Source of the DNA: Phycisphaerales bacterium
Lineage (GTDB): Bacteria; Planctomycetota; Phycisphaerae; Phycisphaerales; SM1A02
Length of the DNA: 64,000 nucleotides
Assembly: GCA_022446885.1 (NCBI GenBank)
Contig: JAKVBU010000006.1
Span: 62,001-126,000 of the forward strand
Direction: 5' to 3'
Shown one piece after another: positions 42,055 through 51,678 of this stretch. Every line of letters starts with the position of its first letter. Positions within the stretch are counted from its first letter, which is position 1. The position numbers and the translations under genes were made by a program. Under the pieces are notes generated by a model. It searched no databases. It was given only the letters and a program-made list of their open reading frames with translations, and was not told the DNA's origin.

Positions 42055-42104
42055 CGGCCGCTGGACGGCACCTGCATCCCCAGACCATCCACTAGAGACC
42101 CTCA

Positions 42105-43451
42105 ATGGACGTCATCATCTGCGGCGGAGGCGATATCGGCGGCTCGGCGGCCCAAGTGCTTGCTGGGGCGGGTGATGCCGTCACGATCATCGAGTCAGAC
42201 GACGATCGTGCGCAAGAACTGCAGGAGCATCTGGACGTGGCCATCGTCCATGGCTCAGGCTCCACAGCAGACACATTGCGTGCAGCAGGCGTGGCACATG
42301 CCGATGCGGTCATTGCGACCACTGCGACAGATGAAGTCAATCTGGTCATCTCCGCAGTTGCCGACGCCCTGGGTGCGGCACGAACGATGGCGCGAGTTGA
42401 TCACAGTGGGCTGCTCCGCGACGGTTCATTGGATTACGCCAACATGTTCTGCGCGGGTCGGCTCTTCTCGCCAGACAGAGCGCTGGCACGCAGCATGGCA
42501 GCGAGGTTGCGCAATCCAGAGGCAAAGGCCATCGAGCACTTTGGTGGTGGCATCGAACTGCAGCAATTCGAGGTTGACGAGGCCGCATCTGCTTGCGGCA
42601 GCAGACTTCGCGACATCACGCTGCCCGAGGGCACCCGGCTGGCGGCGCTCACCCGCGAGGGCCGCACCAGGCTGCCCACGGCCGACACCCGGCTGCTGGC
42701 AGGCGATCTTGTGCTGCTTGCCGCCCAGCAGGAGGTCATGCAGGAAGCCCACGACATGCTCGGCCGTGGCACCTTCGGCAGACGCAACATCGCTATCTAC
42801 GGCAGTGGCCCCGCAGCCATCTGGCTCTGCCGCATGCTCGGATCAGCAGCATTCAACATCCGGCTCTTTGAACCGGATCGCGATCGTGCGCAGGAACTGG
42901 GGGAGCAACTTGAGCAGATCACGGTGCTCTGCAGCGACCCCGCCCGGCCGGAGGTGTTTGACGACGAACATCTCGAACGCGTGGATGCGTTCATCTCCAC
43001 AGGAACCGACGAACAGAATCTGCTTGCTTGCGGATACGCCGCCCGCATGGGCATTGCGCAAGTCATGCCGGTGCTGCGCCGTGGTGAGTTTGCCCCATTG
43101 CTTGAGCGGCTTGGCGTTCCCGAGTCGTTCAACCCTCGCACCGCCGCGGTGCGGGAGATCACGCGATTCCTGCGGGCAACCACGTTCGACCGAATGCAGG
43201 AGTTCACTGGTGGCGCGCTACTGTTGGTTCGAGGCACCCTCGGGGCGAACTCTCCGTTGGCGGGGTCCATCTTGCGAGACGTGGCGATCCACCCACCTGT
43301 GATCATCGCCGCAGCCGAACGCAGCGACGGCACCGCATTTGTACCTGGCCCTGACACCGTGCTTGACGTTGGCCGCAGAGTGATGGCGATTGCAGATCCT
43401 CAAGACGAACAGCACGTTCGGAGGCTGCTGGACATCGGAGCTGCTGGATGA
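42105..43451 (+). CDS. trkA: Trk potassium uptake regulatory subunit TrkA
   Basis: 448 residues: two RCK units, each an NAD-binding Rossmann domain plus TrkA_C. The first starts MDVIICGGGDIGGSAAQVLAGAGDAVTIIESD and the second NIAIYGSGPAAIWLCRMLG. The TrkA_C pieces include GSRLRDITLPEGTRLAALTREG and the terminal GSILRDVAIHPPVIIAAAER. It gates the TrkH channel in the cytoplasm by NAD(H)/nucleotide binding. The second glycine motif is degenerate (GSGPAA). It is coupled to trkH by ATGA. Confidence 0.9.
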   Translation: MDVIICGGGDIGGSAAQVLAGAGDAVTIIESDDDRAQELQEHLDVAIVHGSGSTADTLRAAGVAHADAVIATTATDEVNLVISAVADALGAARTMARVDHSGLLRDGSLDYANMFCAGRLFSPDRALARSMAARLRNPEAKAIEHFGGGIELQQFEVDEAASACGSRLRDITLPEGTRLAALTREGRTRLPTADTRLLAGDLVLLAAQQEVMQEAHDMLGRGTFGRRNIAIYGSGPAAIWLCRMLGSAAFNIRLFEPDRDRAQELGEQLEQITVLCSDPARPEVFDDEHLERVDAFISTGTDEQNLLACGYAARMGIAQVMPVLRRGEFAPLLERLGVPESFNPRTAAVREITRFLRATTFDRMQEFTGGALLLVRGTLGANSPLAGSILRDVAIHPPVIIAAAERSDGTAFVPGPDTVLDVGRRVMAIADPQDEQHVRRLLDIGAAG

Positions 43452-45040
43452 ATCTGAAGTTCCTCGCCGCGCAACTGGGCCGCATCGCACAATTGCTCGG
43501 CCTCGTCTTGTCCGGCATCGCAGCGCTGTTCGTGATCGTTCCGGGCGCCGACATGAACTTCATTGATGCGGGGGAATTGAGCCTGCTGGCGACTGGGGTG
43601 CTGTCACTGGCCTCCGGCACGGGCCTCTGGCTCTGGGGCAAAGGCGCACGCATGGTTCGCACCAGAAGCCTGCAGGGCGATGAACTGGTGCGGCCCTATC
43701 GAATGTCACGCCGAGATGCCGCCTTGCTCACGACCACCGCGTGGCTCGTAGGGTCGCTCGTCGCGGGGCTCCCCTTTCTGCTCTGGGCGTCACTCTCGGG
43801 TGATGCCCCAGACGCGCACCCCTTTCGCAGCGCAGTGAATTGTTGGTTCGAGGCGGTCAGCGGGCTGACCACGACTGGCGCTACCATCTTGAGCGACATC
43901 GAAGCGTTGCCTCGATCACTGCTCTTTTGGCGATCGATCATCCAGTGGTTGGGCGGGCTGGGAATCCTCATGCTCTTCGTGGCACTGCTGCCAGGGCTGG
44001 GCATCGGCGCCAAGCGGCTGTTCAGGTTCGAGGCACCAGGCCCCTCGCCAGACGGGCCAAGGCCGTCAGTACGTGATGCCGCTCGCACACTGTGGCGGAT
44101 CTACCTGGGCCTGACGGTCGCCATGTTCGTGCTGCTCATGCTCGGGGGCATGGAGTGGTTTGACTCGGCGAACCACACCTTCACGACGCTGGCAACGGGT
44201 GGCTTCAGCACCCGCAATGCGAGCCTCGCTCGCCCTGAATCGATGTTCGCCGAGATCGTGATCGTGGTCTTCATGGTGGCGGCCGGTTCGAACTTCGGTG
44301 TGCTTCATGCCATGTTCCGCGGCCGCTGGAAGACCGTGCTGCGCGATACCGAGTTCAAGGTTTACCTGGCGCTGCTCATTGTCGGCAGCCTGGTGTGCAC
44401 GATCGCCCTGACCACTGCAGGGCAGCCGCTCGTCCTCACCGACGGAGCAGAGGTGCCCGCCACTACTGGAGAGGCAGTTCGGGCAGCCACGTTCACCGTG
44501 GTTTCGCAACAAACAACCACCGGCTTTGCCACCGTGGACTGGGACCTGTGGCCATTTGCCGCAAAGGCCTTCATCATCGTGCTGATGTTCGTTGGTGGGT
44601 CGGCCGGGTCAACCGCCGGTGGTGTGAAAGTGGTGCGGGTCTGGATTGCCCTTCGTACCTTGTGGGCAGAGTTGGAACGATTCTTCCGGCCCGACGTGGT
44701 GCGACCGCTGCGAGTGGCCGGGCAGGTTGTTGATGATCGACAACAGATGCTCGTACTGGTGCATCTGCTGGGCACCCTGCTGCTGCTGGGGCTGGGCGCT
44801 GTGGCACTCATGGCGCTGGAGTCCAGTCGAGGCGAGATGAGTTTCACGACGGCGGCGAGCGCATCTCTGGCCACGATCTGCACCGTGGGTCCGGGTATGG
44901 ATGCGGTGGGCGCCCTGAGAAATTACGACTGGTTCAGCGACGCCTCAAAGGGCCTGCTGTGCCTGCTCATGCTGATCGGTCGGCTGGAGTTGTTCGCTCT
45001 GGCGGCACTGGCGCACCCGCGATTCTGGCGCGAACAGTAA
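43448..45040 (+). CDS. trkH: Trk potassium uptake channel subunit TrkH
   Basis: 530-residue inner-membrane K+ channel with four M1-P-M2 units. The pore loops are visible as GLTTTGATILSDIE, TLATGGFSTRNASL, QQTTTGFATVDWDLW and a fourth CTVGPGMDAVG, with filter glycines. FVGGSAGSTAGGVKVVRV is the diagnostic loop after the third pore. An N-terminal extension of about 70 residues with two extra helices is present. It converges with nuoI, with 8 bases between stops. Confidence 0.92.
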   Translation: MNLKFLAAQLGRIAQLLGLVLSGIAALFVIVPGADMNFIDAGELSLLATGVLSLASGTGLWLWGKGARMVRTRSLQGDELVRPYRMSRRDAALLTTTAWLVGSLVAGLPFLLWASLSGDAPDAHPFRSAVNCWFEAVSGLTTTGATILSDIEALPRSLLFWRSIIQWLGGLGILMLFVALLPGLGIGAKRLFRFEAPGPSPDGPRPSVRDAARTLWRIYLGLTVAMFVLLMLGGMEWFDSANHTFTTLATGGFSTRNASLARPESMFAEIVIVVFMVAAGSNFGVLHAMFRGRWKTVLRDTEFKVYLALLIVGSLVCTIALTTAGQPLVLTDGAEVPATTGEAVRAATFTVVSQQTTTGFATVDWDLWPFAAKAFIIVLMFVGGSAGSTAGGVKVVRVWIALRTLWAELERFFRPDVVRPLRVAGQVVDDRQQMLVLVHLLGTLLLLGLGAVALMALESSRGEMSFTTAASASLATICTVGPGMDAVGALRNYDWFSDASKGLLCLLMLIGRLELFALAALAHPRFWREQ

Positions 45041-45048
45041 CCCGAGAC

Positions 45049-45606
45049 TCACATGGGCTTGTCGGACACCGTCTGGTCGAACACTTCCAGCAGTTTGGCC
45101 TTATCGAAGATCATCTCGTTGCGGGTCAGACCGACCACTTCATATCGCGGCGTCAATTCGATCGCATCCACAGGGCAGGCTTCCTCGCACATGCCACAAA
45201 AGATGCATCGCAGTTCGTCGATGTCGAACTGCTTGGGGTACTTCTCGCGATCTTCCCAAGGCGAGGCCTCTCCCACGATGTGAATACAGTTGGCCGGACA
45301 GGCCGTGGCGCACATGAAGCAGGCCACACAGCGAACTCGTCCATCTTCGTCTCGGTTGAGCCGGTGCACACCGCGGAAGGTCTCCCGGCACTGTCCGCCG
45401 GCCTCAACATCCCGGTGATCCCGCTTCTGTTCGGGGTATTGCACGACATGGATGTTCTTCGTGTTGGACCCGTCCCGACCCACATTGCCCAGCAGGTGCC
45501 GGAAAGTGGTACCCAGACCCTTGAAGATGGCCGGCAAAAACAGCCGTTCCGACCGCCCCATTGGAGCGGGATTGACGTCGATGATGTCCTTGGGGTCGAT
45601 GGCCAT
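45049..45606 (-). CDS. nuoI: NADH-quinone oxidoreductase subunit I-type 8Fe ferredoxin protein
   Basis: 185 residues. Two 4Fe-4S motifs, CVACFMCATACPANC and CIFCGMCEEACPVD, are spaced as in NuoI. RLNRDEDGRVRCVACFMC and RCIFCGMCEEACPVDAIELTPRYE are typical of complex I, in which these clusters (N6a/N6b) pass electrons toward quinone. An N-terminal segment RLFLPAIFKGLGTTFRHLLG would lie on the membrane. No other nuo gene is in the window, which is unusual. The start has TACCAT 9 bases upstream. Confidence 0.88.
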   Translation of the reverse strand: MAIDPKDIIDVNPAPMGRSERLFLPAIFKGLGTTFRHLLGNVGRDGSNTKNIHVVQYPEQKRDHRDVEAGGQCRETFRGVHRLNRDEDGRVRCVACFMCATACPANCIHIVGEASPWEDREKYPKQFDIDELRCIFCGMCEEACPVDAIELTPRYEVVGLTRNEMIFDKAKLLEVFDQTVSDKPM

Positions 45607-45615
45607 TGACCGATC

Positions 45616-45621
45616 ATGGTA
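45616..45621 (-). promoter_or_regulatory. -10-like box before nuoI
   Basis: TACCAT on the minus strand, 9 bases before the ATG; no Shine-Dalgarno. Confidence 0.4.
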
Positions 45622-45659
45622 TCGCCAGAGTGCGGCGGTCGGCTGGCATCCTCGGCATG

Positions 45660-45665
45660 TACCAT
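45660..45665 (+). promoter_or_regulatory. -10-like box before the ATP synthase cluster
   Basis: TACCAT, 6 bases before ATG 45672. This selects 45672 over the in-frame ATG 45657, which lies upstream of it. Confidence 0.4.
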
Positions 45666-45671
45666 CCCGCG

Positions 45672-45926
45672 ATGCTTCCTTCTGGCGGATCATCGAATTC
45701 GGACACGGCCGGCATCTGGCGGATGACCGGCCTGGGCTGGACGATGCTCTGTGAGATCCTCGCCGGGGGGCTCGTGGGCTGGGGGCTGGATTGGCTCCTG
45801 GAAACCGACCGCGTCTTTCTCATCATCGGGCTCATCGCCGGTGTGCTGGTAGGCATGACCGGATTCATTCGCGCAGCCCTCAAAGAGACCCGGCGAAACG
45901 AGTCCAAGGGGGAGAAAAGTGACTGA
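45672..45926 (+). CDS. AtpZ/AtpI-type small membrane protein
   Basis: 84 residues with two membrane helices: GLGWTMLCEILAGGLVGWGLDWLL and RVFLIIGLIAGVLVGMTGFIRA, then a charged tail. This is the AtpZ layout (helix, GxxxDxxL, short loop, GLxxG helix). Members aid assembly of the F0 rotor or Mg2+/Ca2+ handling. It is the first gene of the ATP synthase cluster and overlaps the next gene by 8 bases. Confidence 0.7.
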   Translation: MLPSGGSSNSDTAGIWRMTGLGWTMLCEILAGGLVGWGLDWLLETDRVFLIIGLIAGVLVGMTGFIRAALKETRRNESKGEKSD

Positions 45927-46359
45927 GCAGCCCAAGGTCTCACTGCCCAGGAACGCCTTGCTGCAGGCCGATGTGGCGGGGCTGGTCGCAGGCGGTCTGT
46001 TGGGCGCTGGAGGCGGTCTGCTGGCGGGGCAGGACATGACTTGGGCCCTGTCCGCGGCTCTGGGGTCGGCCATAACTGGGGTCGTTGCGATGGTCGGGAC
46101 CGGCCTGATCCGGCCCCAGCAAGAGCGGCCAGTGCTGCTGTGGGCGAATCTCCTGATTGCCCTTGCCTCAGGGCGTCTGGTGGTGTCCGTGGGGGCCTGT
46201 CTGTTGCTATACTTCGCGGCTCAATTGCCCGTGGCAGCGCTGCTCACCGGCATGCTTTTGACGCTCGTCATCGTCCTCATCACAGAGACCCGGATCGCAG
46301 CCGCCCGCTTCTCCAAAGCAACGCCTGCAGCCTCGAAGACAGACCAGTCCGAATCCTGA
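45919..46359 (+). CDS. Putative ATP synthase subunit I (AtpI-like)
   Basis: 146 residues with four predicted helices (ADVAGLVAGGLLGAGGGLLAG, LSAALGSAITGVVAMVGTGLI, LLIALASGRLVVSVGACLLLYF, VAALLTGMLLTLVIVLITE). Sequence similarity to AtpI is too weak to see by eye. The assignment comes from topology and from its place directly before atpB. AtpI assists c-ring assembly in other bacteria. GTG start inside the previous gene; six bases separate its stop from atpB. Confidence 0.5.
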   Translation: MTEQPKVSLPRNALLQADVAGLVAGGLLGAGGGLLAGQDMTWALSAALGSAITGVVAMVGTGLIRPQQERPVLLWANLLIALASGRLVVSVGACLLLYFAAQLPVAALLTGMLLTLVIVLITETRIAAARFSKATPAASKTDQSES

Positions 46360-46365
46360 TTCGAC

Positions 46366-47756
<1,391 letters not shown>

Positions 47757-47776
47757 TCTGGAATCGTCCGACCGCT

Positions 47777-47804
47777 CCGGAGCCTCGCTAGTGCGGGGCT
47801 CCGG
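47777..47804 (+). terminator. Strong intercistronic stem-loop after atpE
   Basis: CCGGAGCCTCGC-TAGT-GCGGGGCTCCGG: a 12-bp stem (one G-T) with tetraloop and no T-run. It is best read as a 3' stabiliser or partial attenuator that raises c-subunit mRNA relative to the b-delta-alpha genes. Confidence 0.6.
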
Positions 47805-47833
47805 GGCACCGGACCCAGTCCCGGAGCACCACG

Positions 47834-48364
47834 ATGCTGCACATGATTGCCGCCGACGCAGGAGCTGGCCCAGTTGATATCAACTGGCTGAGCCTCGTCA
47901 CCACAATCGTCGTCTTCATGCTCTTCTTCGCCGTGGCCGCCACGATGGTGTGGCCGAAGATCCTCAAGGGTCTTGACGAGCGAGAGCAGAAGATTCGCGA
48001 GGAGATCGAGTCTGCCGAGGCCGCCCGTGCCGAAGCAGCCGAGTCGCTGGCTCGCCAAGAAGCGGCGCTCAATGAGGCCCGTCGCGAGGCCAAGGCCATG
48101 CGTGAGCAGGCCAAGGCTGATGCAGAGGCCTATGCCCGAGACCTGCGTCTCCAAGCTGAAGCCGAACTCGATGCCTTGCGCAAGCAGGCGCATCGAGAGG
48201 TTGATGTCGCACGCGAAGCGGCGATCAAAGACCTCTCCGCCCACGCTGCAGAGTTGGCCACCGCCGTCGCAGGCCGAATCATCGAGCGGGAACTCTCGTC
48301 CGCAGATCAGCAGGATCTCGTCGAGTCATCCATGAAGGAGATGGCATCGGCCCCCTTGGGCTGA
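47834..48364 (+). CDS. atpF: ATP synthase F0 subunit b
   Basis: 176 residues: one N-terminal helix (LSLVTTIVVFMLFFAVAATMVWPKI), then a long uninterrupted coiled coil (GLDEREQKIREEIESAEAARAEAAE onward), rich in Ala/Glu/Arg, that forms the peripheral stalk. The C-terminal end (AGRIIERELSSADQQDLVE) binds the delta subunit. CGGAG upstream gives a good ribosome site. A single b gene is present, with no b' partner. Confidence 0.9.
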   Translation: MLHMIAADAGAGPVDINWLSLVTTIVVFMLFFAVAATMVWPKILKGLDEREQKIREEIESAEAARAEAAESLARQEAALNEARREAKAMREQAKADAEAYARDLRLQAEAELDALRKQAHREVDVAREAAIKDLSAHAAELATAVAGRIIERELSSADQQDLVESSMKEMASAPLG

Positions 48365-48373
48365 TCCCCCCCG

Positions 48374-49024
48374 ATGGCCTCAAACGCCGACACGATCGCC
48401 AAGGTCTACGCTCGAAGCATCTTCGAGCTCGCCCATGATGCGGGCGGGCAGGAGAAGACGCTCGAAGTCACTGATGAACTCGAACAAGTGGTGGAACTGA
48501 TGCGGGGCGATGAACGCTTCGCACGGTTCATCGAGTCGCCCGTTGTCAACGCCGCCCGACGAGCCACTTCGATTCGATCGATCTTCGAAAACCGCATCAG
48601 TGACCTGACCCTGAGGTTCATGCTGGTGCTGAACACCAATGGGCGGTTGGGGCATCTGGATGCTGTCCATGAAGCGCTCGTTGACCTCGTGCATGAGGCG
48701 ATGGGCCGCGTCGAAGTTGACGTTTGGACGGCAACCGAGATGAACGATGCCACCCGCCAGCAGGTGACTGAAGGCCTCCGTGGCGTACTGGGTAAGGACC
48801 CGGTCGTTCACGCATGGGTTGACCCCTCGATTCTGGGTGGCTTGAAGATCCGTGTCGGCGACAAGCTGGTTGACGGCACGGTGGCTTCTCGCCTGAGACA
48901 ACTTGAACACTCCATTCGCAGCGGTGCAGCACATCGCATCGCCGCATCCACCGATTCATTCACCGAGGGTGCTCCCTCCACGGCCAAAGAAACAGGGCCG
49001 ACCTCCACAGGACAAGAGTCGTGA
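48374..49024 (+). CDS. atpH: ATP synthase F1 subunit delta
   Basis: 216 residues of the OSCP/delta stalk connector. [27 protein letters not shown] is the N-terminal helical domain, and [30 protein letters not shown] is the signature near the C-terminus. A roughly 40-residue low-complexity tail ([17 protein letters not shown]) exceeds the normal family length. It lies nine bases after atpF and overlaps the atpA start (GTGA). Confidence 0.92.
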   Translation: MASNADTIAKVYARSIFELAHDAGGQEKTLEVTDELEQVVELMRGDERFARFIESPVVNAARRATSIRSIFENRISDLTLRFMLVLNTNGRLGHLDAVHEALVDLVHEAMGRVEVDVWTATEMNDATRQQVTEGLRGVLGKDPVVHAWVDPSILGGLKIRVGDKLVDGTVASRLRQLEHSIRSGAAHRIAASTDSFTEGAPSTAKETGPTSTGQES

Positions 49025-50568
49025 AGATCAAGACCGACGAAATCACCGCCGTCATCAAGCAGGAGATCGAACAGTTCTCCTCCGAGCTGGAAGTGGCCGA
49101 AGTTGGCCGCGTCGTGGAAGTTGGCGACGGAATCGCCCGCATCTACGGCTTGGCCCAGTGCATGGCCGGCGAACTGCTTGAGTTTGACACCTCCAAGGGT
49201 CCGGTCATGGGCCAGGCGATGAACCTCGAGGCCGACACGGTCGGCGCCGTGATCTACGGCGACTACCTGTCCGTCTGCGAAGGCGACACCGTCCGTACCA
49301 CCGGCAATCTTCTTGAGGTGCCCGTCGGCGACGGCATGCTCGGCCGGGTTGTTGACCCGCTGGGGCAGCCCATCGACGGCAAGGGCCCCATCGATAGCAC
49401 CGCTACTCGCAAGCTCGACATCGTGGCCCCCGGCATCGCTGCCCGGCAGCCCGTGACCGAGCCGCTGCAGACGGGCATCAAAGCTATCGACTCGATGATC
49501 CCCATCGGCCGTGGCCAGCGAGAACTGATCATCGGCGACCGCAAGACTGGCAAGACCGCCGTCGGGCTCGACACGATCATCAACCAGAAGAAGTACTGGG
49601 GCACTGACGACGCCGTCGTGTGCATCTACGTGGCGGTGGGCCAGAAAGACTCCACCGTCGCCGGCGTGGTTGACACACTGTCCCGTCACGGCGCGATGGA
49701 ATACACCATCGTCGTTTCAGCCGGTGCCTCCACCGCTGCCCCGCTGCAGTACATCGCCCCCTACGCCGGATGCGCCATGGGCGAGCACTTCATGTGGCAG
49801 GGCAAGGAAGGCAAGTCGCCCAAGCATGTCCTGGTGGTCTACGACGATCTGTCCAAGCAGGCCGTGGCCTATCGACAGCTCTCGCTGCTGCTGCGGCGGC
49901 CGCCCGGCCGTGAGGCCTACCCCGGCGACGTGTTCTACCTGCACAGCCGTCTGCTTGAGCGTGCCACCAAACTCTCTGATGAGAACGGTGGCGGTTCACT
50001 GACCGCCCTCCCGATCATCGAGACGCAGGAAGGCGACGTGTCCGCCTACATCCCGACCAATGTGATCTCGATCACCGACGGGCAGATCTACCTCCAGCCG
50101 GAATTGTTCGCCTCGGGTGTGCGTCCGGCCGTGAACGTAGGCATCTCCGTGAGCCGCGTGGGTGGCAACGCACAAATCAAGGCGATGAAGGAAATCGCCG
50201 GCTCCCTGCGTCTGGACCTGGCTGCCTTCCGCGAGTTGGAAGCCTTCGCCCAACTGGGTACCGAGCTGGACAAGGCTTCTCAGCAGCAACTCGATCGCGG
50301 TGCCCGCATGGTCGAGCTGCTCAAGCAGGGCCAGTATGTGCCCTACGACGTGATCGACCAGTGCATCTCAATCTTTGCCGCCTCCAAGGGCTTCCTCGAC
50401 ACCCTTCCGCTGGGTGACGTACATGCCTTCGAGTCGGCACTGCTGGACCACTTCCGGGGCTCAGCCAAGGGCCTGCGAGACAAACTGGTCGAGACCAAGT
50501 CGTTCAAGGCAATCGGCGAGGAGTTCGAAGCGGAAGTCAAGTCGTTCGCCGCTTCTTTCCTGGCCTGA
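49021..50568 (+). CDS. atpA: ATP synthase F1 subunit alpha
   Basis: 515 residues. The beta-barrel N-domain includes [28 protein letters not shown], and the non-catalytic nucleotide site has Walker [33 protein letters not shown], the Arg-finger signature [22 protein letters not shown] and a helical C-terminus follow. GTG start inside the atpH stop. A strong terminator follows and no atpG, atpD or atpC is downstream, so the catalytic beta and central-stalk genes are encoded elsewhere. Confidence 0.95.
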   Translation: MKIKTDEITAVIKQEIEQFSSELEVAEVGRVVEVGDGIARIYGLAQCMAGELLEFDTSKGPVMGQAMNLEADTVGAVIYGDYLSVCEGDTVRTTGNLLEVPVGDGMLGRVVDPLGQPIDGKGPIDSTATRKLDIVAPGIAARQPVTEPLQTGIKAIDSMIPIGRGQRELIIGDRKTGKTAVGLDTIINQKKYWGTDDAVVCIYVAVGQKDSTVAGVVDTLSRHGAMEYTIVVSAGASTAAPLQYIAPYAGCAMGEHFMWQGKEGKSPKHVLVVYDDLSKQAVAYRQLSLLLRRPPGREAYPGDVFYLHSRLLERATKLSDENGGGSLTALPIIETQEGDVSAYIPTNVISITDGQIYLQPELFASGVRPAVNVGISVSRVGGNAQIKAMKEIAGSLRLDLAAFRELEAFAQLGTELDKASQQQLDRGARMVELLKQGQYVPYDVIDQCISIFAASKGFLDTLPLGDVHAFESALLDHFRGSAKGLRDKLVETKSFKAIGEEFEAEVKSFAASFLA

Positions 50569-50590
50569 GAATCCCAGAAACCCAATCCAC

Positions 50591-50628
50591 ACAGTCGGCG
50601 GCACATTGTGCCGCCGACTGTCATTTTC
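50591..50628 (+). terminator. Rho-independent terminator after atpA
   Basis: ACAGTCGGCGGCAC (50591-50604) pairs perfectly with GTGCCGCCGACTGT (50608-50621) over a 3-base loop, followed by CATTTTCAT. This is one of the two strongest terminators in the window. Confidence 0.8.
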
Positions 50629-50658
50629 ATGCCGCTCGAGCCGATACAGATGGTGCCA

Positions 50659-51678
50659 ATGCAGCACCCAGCCATGCCAATTGCTCTGGAGGCCGTCGCC
50701 ACGGCCATGTCGATCACCCGTGCCGTCCAGCACCGGCTGCAGGAGGTCTCCGGCCATCTGAAGGACGATCGCAGTCCTGTGACTGTCGCTGACTATGCCG
50801 CCCAAGCGGTCGTCAGCATGCTGCTCCGAGAGGGCCTGAGCGACCAGGGGCTGAGGCGTATCGTTGGCGAAGAGGACGGTGGCGAGTTGTCCCGGCCCAA
50901 CAACGCTGCTCTGCTGGACGCCGTGACGGCGGCTGTTCGTCTGTGGCGAGGGGATGTGAGTCAAGCACAGGTGCTCGAGGCCATCGACGCATGCAACCAC
51001 GATGCCTCGGGCGACTGCTGGTGGACGCTCGACCCTGTTGACGGCACCAAGGGGTTTCTTCGTGGTGGCCAATACGCCATTGCACTTGGCCTCATAGTCG
51101 ATGGGCAGGTGCATGCTGGCGTGCTGGGATGCCCGAATCTCTCGGTGGACCCCGGCAAAGACCCTGCCGCGGCCGACAGCGAGGGCTCGGGCATGTTGTA
51201 TGGGGCGCAGCAGGGACTGGGCGCGTGGGAATTCCGAGATGGCGATCCTGCAGCGACGCCCATGCGGATCACATGCCCGGCGTGGACTGACGACAAGTCG
51301 ATCAGATGCTGCGCTTCAGTGGAATCTCACCACACAAACAAGGGGCAGACCAGTGAACTGCTGGATGCCTTTGAGAACGACCGCATCATGGTTCGCCTGG
51401 ACTCGCAGGCGAAGTATGCCGTCCTCGCCAGAGGCCAGGCTGACGCATACCTTCGCTTGCCAACAAGAGATGACTATCGCGAATGCATCTGGGATCACGC
51501 CGCCGGGGCGCTGGTCGCCACCGAAGCAGGTGCCGTGGTGACGGATGTTCGCGGCAAAGAGCTCGACTTCACCACCGGTCAACGACTACAGAACAACCGC
51601 GGCGTGATTGCCGCCGCTGACGGGCTGCAACAGCGTCTGATCGAACGAGCTGTCGCCATGGGAGTCGGCAGCCCATGA
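50659..51678 (+). CDS. 3'(2'),5'-bisphosphate nucleotidase (PAP phosphatase, Hal2/CysQ type)
   Basis: 339 residues of the lithium-sensitive Mg2+ phosphatase family. The metal-site motif is DPVDGTKGFLRGGQYA (Asp125, Asp128), followed by IALGLIVDGQVHAGVLGCPNL, the pattern of Hal2-type enzymes that remove the 3' phosphate of PAP/PAPS. IVGEEDG carries the first metal ligands, and CIWDHAAGALVATEAGA is the second site. Several ATGs are possible; 50659 lies after the terminator and fits family length (50629, 50650 and 50674 are alternatives). It is coupled by ATGA to the SLC13 transporter. Confidence 0.87.
   Translation: MQHPAMPIALEAVATAMSITRAVQHRLQEVSGHLKDDRSPVTVADYAAQAVVSMLLREGLSDQGLRRIVGEEDGGELSRPNNAALLDAVTAAVRLWRGDVSQAQVLEAIDACNHDASGDCWWTLDPVDGTKGFLRGGQYAIALGLIVDGQVHAGVLGCPNLSVDPGKDPAAADSEGSGMLYGAQQGLGAWEFRDGDPAATPMRITCPAWTDDKSIRCCASVESHHTNKGQTSELLDAFENDRIMVRLDSQAKYAVLARGQADAYLRLPTRDDYRECIWDHAAGALVATEAGAVVTDVRGKELDFTTGQRLQNNRGVIAAADGLQQRLIERAVAMGVGSP

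Noticed and set aside
45657-45671. ATG 45657 as start of the AtpZ-like gene
   Set aside because: A -10-like TACCAT overlaps this ATG and points to ATG 45672; the five extra residues are not conserved-looking. Confidence is modest.
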